Origin: Draconibacterium orientale
GTDB taxonomy: Bacteria; Bacteroidota; Bacteroidia; Bacteroidales; UBA12170
Assembly: GCA_020718205.1 (NCBI GenBank)
Contig: DYSN01000005.1
Coordinates: forward strand, 1 to 61,769
DNA length: 61,769 nt
Reading direction: 5' to 3'
Made by a program: the position numbers and the translations under genes. Below are positions 17,404 to 24,376 of this stretch, piece by piece. Each line of letters opens with the position of its first letter. Within the stretch, counting starts at the first letter, position 1. The notes below the pieces were generated by a model. The model saw nothing but the letters and a program-made list of their open reading frames with translations, was not told the DNA's origin and did no database searches.

Positions 17404-17952
17404 TTATTCAGCAGCTTCGGTGGCTTCGGTGGCTTCAGGAGCAGCTTCGGAAGCAGCTTTGGCTATCAATGCAGCTTCTATAGCAGCCTGAGCTTCAGCT
17501 TTTTTCTGGGCTAAAGCGGCTAAACGGGCAGCATTCACTTCTCCTTCGGCAAGGAGTCTCTTCTTATTGTCTTCGCGCGAAAAATCTGTTAAGCCTTTTG
17601 ATTTGGCTTTAATTTTAGTTTCTTTGTCGGTCAACCACTCGCGGAACAGTAAGTCTGCTTTGTCTTGTGTTAAAGCTCCTTTAGCCACACCTTTATCCAA
17701 GTGGTTTTTGTACATAACGCCTTTGTACGACAAAATTGCTTTTGCTGTGTCGGTGGCTTGAACGCCAACTTTTACCCAATACAGAGCACGCTCAAAATTA
17801 ATTTCGATTGTAGCTGGATTCGTCATTGGGTCATAGGTGCCAATCTTCTCAACTGATTTACCATCCCGGGGTGCACGACCATCCGCTATTACAATGTGAT
17901 AAAAAGGGTGACCTTTTTTACCTTTTCTTTGTAACCTAATTTTTACTGGCAT
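17404..17952 (-). CDS. rpsP: 30S ribosomal protein S16 with C-terminal Ala/Glu-rich extension
   Basis: S16 (bS16) binds 16S rRNA early in 30S assembly. The first ~80 residues are the conserved core (MPVKIRLQRKGKKGHPFYHIVIADGR begins it, with GTYDP and RALYWVKVGVQATDT). At 182 residues it is about twice the length of E. coli S16. The added tail contains a basic stretch and then an Ala/Glu-rich, probably helical or disordered end (EAAPEATEATEAAE). Extended S16 tails are common in Bacteroidota. A putative promoter lies at 17997-18027. Confidence 0.96.
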   Translation of the reverse strand: MPVKIRLQRKGKKGHPFYHIVIADGRAPRDGKSVEKIGTYDPMTNPATIEINFERALYWVKVGVQATDTAKAILSYKGVMYKNHLDKGVAKGALTQDKADLLFREWLTDKETKIKAKSKGLTDFSREDNKKRLLAEGEVNAARLAALAQKKAEAQAAIEAALIAKAASEAAPEATEATEAAE

Positions 17953-17996
17953 AATTACTTAATATTAAATTGTTTATAATTTTATAAAAATGGGTG

Positions 17997-18027
17997 CAAA
18001 TATCGATAAAAGATTTGAATTGTTAAA
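17997..18027 (-). promoter_or_regulatory. Putative rpsP promoter
   Basis: On the minus strand GATATTTG (17997-18004) sits 19 bp from TTTA (18024-18027). Each box carries mismatches to TAnnTTTG and TTTG, but the spacing is ideal and the position, 45 bp before the start, is right. Confidence 0.35.
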
Positions 18028-18321
18028 GTGTTTTATCAATTTTCTTTTTTTTCTCAATAAATACGTCCGGGCAAACAATTTTTATGGGCATTTTTCAACT
18101 TTTCTTCTCATCGGATTGCGAAATGTTTAATTGATTGCAATCATTAATTATGGATGAACAAGACAAAAATTGCCTGATTTGAATCGCTAACAGCAGTTTT
18201 TTTATTGTTGATAATGGATTGAAATACAAGATTATAAATCACTAATGCGCCGTTTAATCCATCCTGTTTAATAGTCTCATAGTTCCGTATAAAAAAACTC
18301 CGCGAAAATTTGAAAATAGTG

Positions 18322-18352
18322 TTTGACAATGTGTAAAATAGTTATATCTTTG
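18322..18352 (+). promoter_or_regulatory. Promoter of rpmG operon
   Basis: TTTG (18322-18325), a 19-bp spacer and TATCTTTG (18345-18352) match both Bacteroidota consensus boxes exactly. The start codon lies 23 bp downstream. It indicates rpmG is transcribed on its own rather than from an upstream rpmB. Confidence 0.8.
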
Positions 18353-18374
18353 CAGCCCTGAAAAATTAAATGAA

Positions 18375-18563
18375 ATGGCAAAGAAGAGCAAAGAAGCAAG
18401 AGGACAAGTAATTTTGGAGTGTACAGAGCATAAAGAAAGCGGTAAACCCGGTACTTCACGTTATGTAACCACCAAAAACAGAAAAAACACTCCCGAGCGT
18501 TTGGAATTGAAAAAATTCAATCCCATTTTAAAGAGAATGACAATCCACAGAGAAATTAAATAA
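18375..18563 (+). CDS. rpmG: 50S ribosomal protein L33
   Basis: This 62-residue protein has the L33 (bL33) pattern: [12 protein letters not shown], then [23 protein letters not shown] and the basic C-terminus [10 protein letters not shown]. It is a small protein near the tRNA E-site of the large subunit. Only one Cys is kept, so this is the zinc-free C- form. rpmB (L28), often the upstream neighbour in this phylum, is absent. A small DUF4295 gene follows 12 bp later. Confidence 0.96.
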   Translation: MAKKSKEARGQVILECTEHKESGKPGTSRYVTTKNRKNTPERLELKKFNPILKRMTIHREIK

Positions 18564-18575
18564 GGAATTTAAGAT

Positions 18576-18728
18576 ATGGCTAAGAAAGTAGTTGCAACAT
18601 TGCAAACAGCTGGTAAAGACTGGGCAAAAGTAATCCGTACACTGAAATCAGAAAAAACAGGAGCTTATTATTTTAAAGAAGACTCCTTATCTTTAACTGC
18701 TGCTAAAGAATTGCTCGAAAAGCAATAG
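18576..18728 (+). CDS. DUF4295 family protein, 50 residues
   Basis: This very small basic protein begins MAKKVVATLQTAGKDWAK and ends AAKELLEKQ. It matches the DUF4295 family, found almost only in Bacteroidota between rpmG and ftsY. The family is suspected to be a lineage-specific ribosome-associated protein, but its role is not established. An AAGGAATTTAAG stretch precedes the ATG, and the gene starts 12 bp after rpmG, so the two are co-transcribed. A hairpin terminator follows at 18755. Confidence 0.88.
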   Translation: MAKKVVATLQTAGKDWAKVIRTLKSEKTGAYYFKEDSLSLTAAKELLEKQ

Positions 18729-18754
18729 TTTTTTTTACAGATTCGAAGATACTG

Positions 18755-18788
18755 ATGCCTTATCTGTTTTTTGATAAGGCATTTTTTA
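18755..18788 (+). terminator. Terminator between DUF4295 gene and ftsY
   Basis: TGCCTTATC (18756-18764) and GATAAGGCA (18773-18781) form a 9-bp stem with a T-rich loop, followed by a T-run. An in-frame ATG for ftsY at 18755 lies inside this hairpin, which argues for the ftsY start at 18809. Confidence 0.85.
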
Positions 18789-18808
18789 TATTTAAAAACG
18801 TTTGGAAC

Positions 18809-19762
18809 ATGGGATTTTTTTCATTTTTTAGTAAAGAGAAAAAGCAAACTCTGGATCAGGGACTCGAAAAAACCAAATCGAGTATCTTTGGTAAACTGGC
18901 TAAAACCATAGCTGGGAAAAGTAGAATTGATGACGCTGTACTCGATGATTTAGAAGAAATTCTGGTTTCATCGGATGTGGGGGTCGAAACGACCCTCAAA
19001 ATTATTGAACGCATCGAAAGTAGAGTGGCCAAAGATAAATACCTTGGCACTTCGGAGCTCAACGGTATGCTCAAAGAAGAGATTGCCGCCTTGCTCTCAG
19101 AAAATGAAAATCCCGAATTAAAAGATTTCGATTTTCCTAAACAGGATCTTCCCTATGTTATTATGGTAGTGGGAGTTAACGGAGTTGGAAAAACAACCAC
19201 CATTGGTAAACTGGCTTACCAGTTTAAAGCCGCCGGCAAAAAAGTGGTGTTGGGCGCCAGCGATACCTTTAGAGCTGCTGCCGTGGAACAGCTTAAAATC
19301 TGGTCGGAAAGAGTCGGGGTTTCTATAGTGCAACAAGGCATGGGTGCCGATCCGGCCAGTGTAGCCTTCGATACCCTGCGTTCTGCAGTTGCTCAAAATG
19401 CCGATGTGGTCATCATAGATACTGCGGGTCGTTTGCACAATAAAGTGAATCTGATGAACGAGTTGGGAAAGATAAAAAGAGTGATGCAAAAGGTGGTAGA
19501 AGGTGCTCCCAACGAAATTTTGCTGGTTCTCGATGCCAGTACAGGCCAAAATGCCATTGAACAAGCCCGTCAGTTTACCGCCGCAACCGAAGTGAATGCC
19601 CTGGCACTTACAAAACTCGATGGAACAGCCAAAGGTGGCGTGGTGATTGGCATCAGTGACCAATTCAAAATCCCCGTAAAATATATTGGTTTGGGCGAAA
19701 AAATGGAAGACTTGCAGGTTTTCAACCGGACAGAGTATGTTTCGAGCTTATTCAGCGAATAA
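18809..19762 (+). CDS. ftsY: Signal recognition particle receptor FtsY
   Basis: This 317-residue SRP-GTPase receptor docks ribosome-SRP complexes at the membrane. The N-terminus is short and amphipathic (MGFFSFFSKEKK), typical of FtsY without the long acidic A domain. The N domain (about 20-105) is followed by the G domain: G1 GVNGVGKTT from about residue 122, GASDTFRAAAVEQL, DTAGRLHN, TKLDGTAKGG and the closing GLGEKMEDLQVF. The start at 18809 was chosen because the alternative at 18755 lies within the upstream terminator. Some transcription may read through that terminator; no strong own promoter was found. Confidence 0.96.
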   Translation: MGFFSFFSKEKKQTLDQGLEKTKSSIFGKLAKTIAGKSRIDDAVLDDLEEILVSSDVGVETTLKIIERIESRVAKDKYLGTSELNGMLKEEIAALLSENENPELKDFDFPKQDLPYVIMVVGVNGVGKTTTIGKLAYQFKAAGKKVVLGASDTFRAAAVEQLKIWSERVGVSIVQQGMGADPASVAFDTLRSAVAQNADVVIIDTAGRLHNKVNLMNELGKIKRVMQKVVEGAPNEILLVLDASTGQNAIEQARQFTAATEVNALALTKLDGTAKGGVVIGISDQFKIPVKYIGLGEKMEDLQVFNRTEYVSSLFSE

Positions 19763-19788
19763 AAAAACCTTCCCTGTTTCGGGGAAGG
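19760..19788 (-). terminator. Terminator of the 129-residue hypothetical gene
   Basis: CCTTCCC (19768-19774) pairs with GGGAAGG (19782-19788). On the minus strand the hairpin is followed by a run of seven T, directly downstream of the gene at 19808-20197. On the plus strand no T-run follows, so it is a poor ftsY terminator. Confidence 0.75.
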
Positions 19789-19807
19789 CTCTCCATATCT
19801 TCGCTAA

Positions 19808-20197
19808 CTAAAATTTGACTGACTTACAGAAATTTTTATATTCCTCCTTCAGCTCCTTATAAATTGTCACCGCCAGCGTTATGTCTGCACGTAAATTGGT
19901 GTGGTCGGTTAGTGTTTTAGTAGCAATTTCATTTCCTAATTCCCTTTCCAGCGATTCAATATAGCTGTCCTGAGCATTGATTCTGTCGTTAAAACGGTCG
20001 AAGTGAATTCTTTGAATATCGAATTTATTTTGAAACGAATCGATTTTCTTTTGAAATTCGAGGTCATAACTCTTTTGGCTCATGCACGATAGCCATTCTA
20101 AATAAATATTCAATTCGCCGATAACAATTTTTGTTTCGCTTTTCCACAAACGATGCTCAAAATGTAAGTCATGAATGCTGTATGTTTTGGTCTCCAT
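19808..20197 (-). CDS. Hypothetical cytoplasmic coiled-coil protein
   Basis: I do not recognise this 129-residue protein. It lacks a signal peptide and membrane helices and looks mostly helical, with a central charged stretch (residues about 45-95) suited to a coiled coil. It begins METKTYSIHDLHFEHRLWKSE and ends EEYKNFCKSVKF. It is monocistronic between two convergent or downstream terminators. It might belong to stress or cell-envelope helical proteins of Bacteroidota, but no motif supports a function. Confidence 0.6.
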   Translation of the reverse strand: METKTYSIHDLHFEHRLWKSETKIVIGELNIYLEWLSCMSQKSYDLEFQKKIDSFQNKFDIQRIHFDRFNDRINAQDSYIESLERELGNEIATKTLTDHTNLRADITLAVTIYKELKEEYKNFCKSVKF

Positions 20198-20293
20198 TTA
20201 CTTTAAGTATTAATTTATGATGCCGTAAATATAATGAAAAATTAATTTGGGCTTCATCTTTGGTACAGATTATGGCAACTAAATACCGAAATT

Positions 20294-20965
20294 TTAAGCG
20301 TTTCTAATTAAGCTTCCCCGCATAATAAGGGCTTGAGCGGCGGTATAGGTTGTCATGACCCAAACCGGGGAAAAGGGGAGCGGATAAACAAAGCGGTTGA
20401 TGGCTAAAAAGCTGTCGGAAAGTAGAAATAATGCGCCGCCCAACATTATCAATTGCATAGAAAGCTTGCTTTGGGGATTGCGAAACAAGGTGGAAATGAA
20501 CAACCCCAGCAGTGCTGTTGAATAAATACCTATGGCCGCAAGAAGAACAGGACTCTCATTTTTAGGAATCAAGGTATAATAGATGATTCCGAGCAATGCA
20601 GCATAAATCGTTGTGCCCAATATCAGTAGAATAATCTTTGATGTATTCATCTTCCATTTTCCCCTGATTTCGGAATAAAAGGCTGAAATATAGAGGATAT
20701 GTGCAGTTAGAAAGCCCAGTAGACCGGCAATAAAATGATCGAAAAGCGGCATTAGAAATACATCACCCAGCAGGCTAAAGAACAATGCAAAAAGGATGAG
20801 ATAGTCAAACTTTTCTAATTTTTTCCAGGAATAATATATATAACCTGCTATTAACCATAACATTAAGGTAGGTTTAAGAAGATTTTGCAATAATTCATTG
20901 GAACTAAGTTGAGCAAAAATCACAAAACCTGTTAGAATGGAATAGGCAACAAAAAAATCTCTCAT
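20294..20965 (-). CDS. YhhN-family lysoplasmalogenase
   Basis: This 223-residue integral membrane protein has about seven or eight hydrophobic helices. The YhhN/TMEM86 signature is present: acidic residues in FALFFSLLGDVFLM and in GGALFLLSDSFLAINRF, plus a family-like GLLGFLTAHILYISAFY. Family members hydrolyse the vinyl-ether bond of lysoplasmalogens, consistent with an anaerobe that may contain plasmalogens. The ATG at 20965 directly follows the T-run of the upstream gene's terminator, leaving no room for a ribosome-binding site unless transcription reads through. Confidence 0.85.
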   Translation of the reverse strand: MRDFFVAYSILTGFVIFAQLSSNELLQNLLKPTLMLWLIAGYIYYSWKKLEKFDYLILFALFFSLLGDVFLMPLFDHFIAGLLGFLTAHILYISAFYSEIRGKWKMNTSKIILLILGTTIYAALLGIIYYTLIPKNESPVLLAAIGIYSTALLGLFISTLFRNPQSKLSMQLIMLGGALFLLSDSFLAINRFVYPLPFSPVWVMTTYTAAQALIMRGSLIRNA

Positions 20966-20990
20966 AAAAAAAGCGGCTTTTAAACCGCTA
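20965..20990 (-). terminator. Terminator of the Omp28 operon
   Basis: On the minus strand AGCGG and CCGCT pair around a TTTAAAAG loop, followed by seven T that run into the ATG of the next gene. It lies just past the Omp28 stop at 20999. Confidence 0.75.
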
Positions 20991-20998
20991 ATTTAATA

Positions 20999-21811
20999 TT
21001 ATTCCACAATCTTTTTCTTATCAACCTGAAGCACTTTTTTCGTGGCGTCATCATAAACAATGGCTACAATGGATAAGTTCTTCATATTCCAGTCGGTGCC
21101 AATTTCGAAATTGCTAAAGGCAATTTCCTTGGTATCGTCAATTTGATAGGATGCATCTAATGCCTGACCCCAATCTCCATTAACGGCTCCTCTGAGAACG
21201 TGCATATGAACATATTCCGGATTGTATCCCCCGGGAATTACCTGTGGTTTAACGATGCTATCTTCAGTAATCCAGATTTGCAAAAAAGTTTGAGCCGCCA
21301 TGGCCTGAACAAAAGACAAGTTTATAGTTCCTGAAATTTTATTGTTGGCGGCTTGGGCTGTTATTTCAATTCCAACAGATGGGGCTTCTTCAAACTGAGC
21401 CGCCACTGAGGTGCTCCACGCGTCCTTGTCTATTAGATAACTATCGCCGGTTTTTACCCTATCCACCATTCCTGAAGGATAACTTTGTACTTCGAATGTA
21501 GTTTCATAGGCATTTCCGGCAATGGTGCGAAAATCGTAGTTGAAAGGAGCATTTACAGGAGTTGCAAAAAAGCCGGCGTGAATGGCTACAATGATTAGTG
21601 TATCTACCCCATAAGCATCCTGTAGGTCATGGGCCAGATCGTGTGCGGCAGGACAGTTAACGCATCTTTGTCCGGTAAAGTCTTCGAGCAGGACTTTTTT
21701 AGCGGTCACTGGTTTTTCGATTTCTTCTTTATACGGGCCTTCAATTTTATCGCACGATAAAAATAGAGAGGCTCCAAAGGCAAGTGCAAAGATTATATTT
21801 AATATTTTCAT
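20999..21811 (-). CDS. Omp28-related lipoprotein with thioredoxin-like domain
   Basis: This 270-residue lipoprotein (lipobox LSC, C20) belongs to the Omp28 family. After a short linker comes KKVLLEDFTGQRCVNCPAAHDLA, a thioredoxin-like segment with C50-x-x-C53. The C-terminal part contains IWITEDSIVKPQVIPGGYN, typical of the family. Omp28 proteins are outer-membrane lipoproteins of Bacteroidota, perhaps involved in redox or assembly of surface proteins; the role is not settled. It lies downstream of DUF6029 and TlpA genes in a conserved-looking operon and ends at a terminator. Confidence 0.88.
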   Translation of the reverse strand: MKILNIIFALAFGASLFLSCDKIEGPYKEEIEKPVTAKKVLLEDFTGQRCVNCPAAHDLAHDLQDAYGVDTLIIVAIHAGFFATPVNAPFNYDFRTIAGNAYETTFEVQSYPSGMVDRVKTGDSYLIDKDAWSTSVAAQFEEAPSVGIEITAQAANNKISGTINLSFVQAMAAQTFLQIWITEDSIVKPQVIPGGYNPEYVHMHVLRGAVNGDWGQALDASYQIDDTKEIAFSNFEIGTDWNMKNLSIVAIVYDDATKKVLQVDKKKIVE

Positions 21812-21876
21812 CTTTTTCTTTTTAGTTTTAATGTCAAAATCAGTCTGTTATGTTCGTTTGGTTTTAATCTGAACCA

Positions 21877-23601
21877 TTAAAAACTGCTGGTGATGGTCAA
21901 TTTGATACCATTGGCCGATGGAACCGCTCTGCAGACCCCACCCACGCATAGAATTCCTTCGCGCTGACGACCATAGGATAGCAGAACTCTTGTTGTTCCT
22001 TTGGTATAGCCTGCTGAAATAGTAGGATAGTGAAGTTTATCAAATCCGGATGTATGTGTTTCGTTTTCGGTGGTGGTATAGCTGATTTCGCCATCCTTAT
22101 TCACATAATTATACTGATCCATGATGGCTAAAAACCAGGTGGGCGCAAAATTATATTCCAGTGTCGAAGCTATCCAGTTTCCCTGATCCTGTTTTGTTAA
22201 AAGCTGCGATAGCTCCCAACGTAAACTGTGCTTGTCGCCCATGCGCAGAGTAAAATCGCTTACCCATACAAAGGCAGAAACAGTGGGTTCGCCGGGGTGT
22301 CCTTCTATCACGTCCATATTGTATTTAAGCCAATCTGCCGATAGTATAAATCTCAATTTTGGGCTGATTTTCTTTTCTATTTCCAAACCTAAATCCCGGA
22401 AATAGATTTCGTCGCCAATGCTTAATAATTTTGAATCATACCCCAGGGTTCCAGATTCACCCATGGTTGTGGCATCGCTCGAAAGGGTTTTCTTTATGCT
22501 GCGGATATGAGAGAAATTCAATTCGATACCCATTCCGTATTTCCCGCCAAGCTTCGATTTTTTTGGTAAATGATAGTTTAATGTGGCCTGTAATGCTGCT
22601 TCGCCATTGGGTTGAGTTGCGTAAGGATACATGGCCGGTAGGCTATAGGAGTGGGTTTTGGTATTGGGGGGAAGAAAATTGATATCCAAAGGCTGACCTG
22701 TGGTGGTTCTATCCGATTTAAATCCCATATTGTCAATCCATTTACCATTGACCGAAAATCCAAATCCCTTTTTCGAATACGAAACCGAAGAAAACAAACC
22801 CTGTCCGTTTTTATAGATGAAATTGTTGATGGCGTTGGGGTCGTTGATTTTTTGTGCATACTCAGTTTGCCAGAAAAAACCACCATTGCTCAGGTTGAAT
22901 CTTCCGGACCAGGCAGCCACATTTTCGGGGAGTTTGTAAAGGGGATCTAAATCGGCCTGATAGCGACTCACAAATCCACCGCCAAGGGTAATTTTGGTTT
23001 TGGCGTTCTCGAGATTGCTGAACAAATCGTTTATAAACAAATCTATATCACCACCTTTAATCACTCCGCGGCTGTTTTTCTCAAATTTCTCCCAGTAATA
23101 TCGTTGAGTTCCCCAAATTCCTTTGATGGTAACTCCTTTAACAGGGGTTAATACAACACGAATACCATCCACCGAGTTATCGTAGCCCAGAGTCCATTCC
23201 TCATAGCTTCGGAATATCATTCCCGAGCCAAATTGCTCATAAAAATTACCCACAGTAATATCGGCAATTCCGGCATTATAACGTGCCCAGCGGTTGGCAA
23301 AGCCATGTCCTTCCAATTGATTGTCGTAGCCAGCCATTGGGGGGAGATAAGCTTCGTAGCGCACTCCGGCAGAAAAATTTCCATGGGTATAAATGATATT
23401 CCCGAATGCATTCATGCGGGTGGTATTTCCGGCTATGGTTGAATCGGTAATACCCAGTTTGGAATCGGGTTGATAATACTGGCCGTCGAATTGAAAGCTG
23501 CCGCTCACCTGACCAAGTTTTTCGGGTATTTGAGCTGTAACCGATGCTGCAACAAGCATAGCCAAAACCAATCCCAAAATTTGTTTATTGAAGAGATTCA
23601 T
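21877..23601 (-). CDS. DUF6029-like outer-membrane beta-barrel protein
   Basis: This 574-residue exported protein has a signal peptide (MNLFNKQILGLVLAMLV, cleavage near TAQ) and repeated amphipathic strands with aromatic ends. It matches the DUF6029 family of Bacteroidota. Features include GSFQFDGQYY near the N-terminus, NFYEQFGSGMIFRSYEEWTLGYDNSVDG, and a terminal strand ending NGIKLTITSSF. The start at 23601 puts the signal peptide at the N-terminus; the longer reading from 23643 adds 14 residues with no function. It lies 54 bp after tlpA and 65 bp before the Omp28 gene, so the three probably act together in the envelope. Confidence 0.82.
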   Translation of the reverse strand: MNLFNKQILGLVLAMLVAASVTAQIPEKLGQVSGSFQFDGQYYQPDSKLGITDSTIAGNTTRMNAFGNIIYTHGNFSAGVRYEAYLPPMAGYDNQLEGHGFANRWARYNAGIADITVGNFYEQFGSGMIFRSYEEWTLGYDNSVDGIRVVLTPVKGVTIKGIWGTQRYYWEKFEKNSRGVIKGGDIDLFINDLFSNLENAKTKITLGGGFVSRYQADLDPLYKLPENVAAWSGRFNLSNGGFFWQTEYAQKINDPNAINNFIYKNGQGLFSSVSYSKKGFGFSVNGKWIDNMGFKSDRTTTGQPLDINFLPPNTKTHSYSLPAMYPYATQPNGEAALQATLNYHLPKKSKLGGKYGMGIELNFSHIRSIKKTLSSDATTMGESGTLGYDSKLLSIGDEIYFRDLGLEIEKKISPKLRFILSADWLKYNMDVIEGHPGEPTVSAFVWVSDFTLRMGDKHSLRWELSQLLTKQDQGNWIASTLEYNFAPTWFLAIMDQYNYVNKDGEISYTTTENETHTSGFDKLHYPTISAGYTKGTTRVLLSYGRQREGILCVGGVCRAVPSANGIKLTITSSF

Positions 23602-23655
23602 AGATTTTATATTAATGGCAGCAAATGTATTAAAAGCACCCATGTAAACGGGTGA

Positions 23656-24177
23656 TTAATGTGAGGAAACATCCTCACCTTTTTTCACTTTTCTGATGAT
23701 TTCAATCAGGTCGAGCTCAGCACCTTCGGAAAATGAGGTGTGCTGCCAGACTATTTTTCCTTTTCCATCGAGAACAAAGGTGTGAGGAATCATATTCACA
23801 TTCATGGCACGTTTAAAATCGCCATTGGGGTCGAGTAGAACCTCGTAATCCCAGCCTTTGCCATTCACCAGCGGACCCACTTTGGCGGTACTGCGTGCAT
23901 CGTCAATACTAATGGCATAGAGCTTTACACCGGTTTCTTCTTGCCAGTCTTCATATACATCGGCAATGGTGGTGAGTTCTTTTATACAGGGGTGACACCA
24001 AAGTGCCCAAAAACTAATGATTACCGGATTTCCATCATTATTAATGGCCGAGGTGTTAAAAGATTCGCCAGTAATGGTTTTAACATTGACTGAGGGAAGG
24101 ATTTTGCCGGAATTTCCCTGTGCAAAACCCATTGTAAATACAAAAAATAATGTGATTAATGCTCCTAACTTTTTCAT
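23656..24177 (-). CDS. TlpA-family periplasmic thiol-disulfide oxidoreductase
   Basis: This 173-residue exported thioredoxin-fold protein has a signal peptide (cleavage near GFAQ) and the redox motif WALWCHPC with C61 and C64. The cis-Pro region is MIPHTFVLDGKGKIVW. It probably reduces or isomerises disulfides in the periplasm, or acts as a peroxiredoxin-like enzyme. It is the first gene of the TlpA-DUF6029-Omp28 operon, and the Omp28 protein also has a CxxC, suggesting a shared redox pathway. An exact -7 box (TAGCTTTG, minus strand, 24207-24214) lies upstream without a good -33. Confidence 0.9.
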   Translation of the reverse strand: MKKLGALITLFFVFTMGFAQGNSGKILPSVNVKTITGESFNTSAINNDGNPVIISFWALWCHPCIKELTTIADVYEDWQEETGVKLYAISIDDARSTAKVGPLVNGKGWDYEVLLDPNGDFKRAMNVNMIPHTFVLDGKGKIVWQHTSFSEGAELDLIEIIRKVKKGEDVSSH

Positions 24178-24376
24178 ATTGAGTGTTTAGTTAAAAATTA
24201 TTACCCCAAAGCTACCCGCCTGAACGATGCTTTTTATTTAACGCGCAAGTTTACAATAAATTTGGAAAATCTTAAAAAGATTTAAAAATAATTTCAAAAG
24301 ATTTTAATCGTTCAATTAATTTTTTTGAAACTTTCTGTATTTCGAAGGTAAAGTAACTACAATTGTGCCAAAAATC

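Larger units (their letters stand above)
17953..18374. other. 422-bp divergent intergenic region, rpsP / rpmG
   Basis: This gene-free region holds a weak minus-strand promoter near rpsP (17997-18027) and a strong plus-strand promoter for rpmG (18322-18352). The AT-rich middle (about 18030-18320) shows no convincing ORF, RNA gene or long hairpin. Confidence 0.6.

Noticed and set aside
18755-18808. ftsY start at 18755
   Set aside because: This start lies inside the stem of a hairpin terminator and gives no conserved residues, unlike the ATG at 18809.
19118-19663. 181-codon minus-strand frame opposite ftsY
   Set aside because: It lies entirely within the conserved FtsY GTPase domain and reads as a shadow of that gene.
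19760-19788. Hairpin as a terminator of ftsY
   Set aside because: No T-run follows on the plus strand; the T-run is on the minus strand, so it belongs to the opposite gene.
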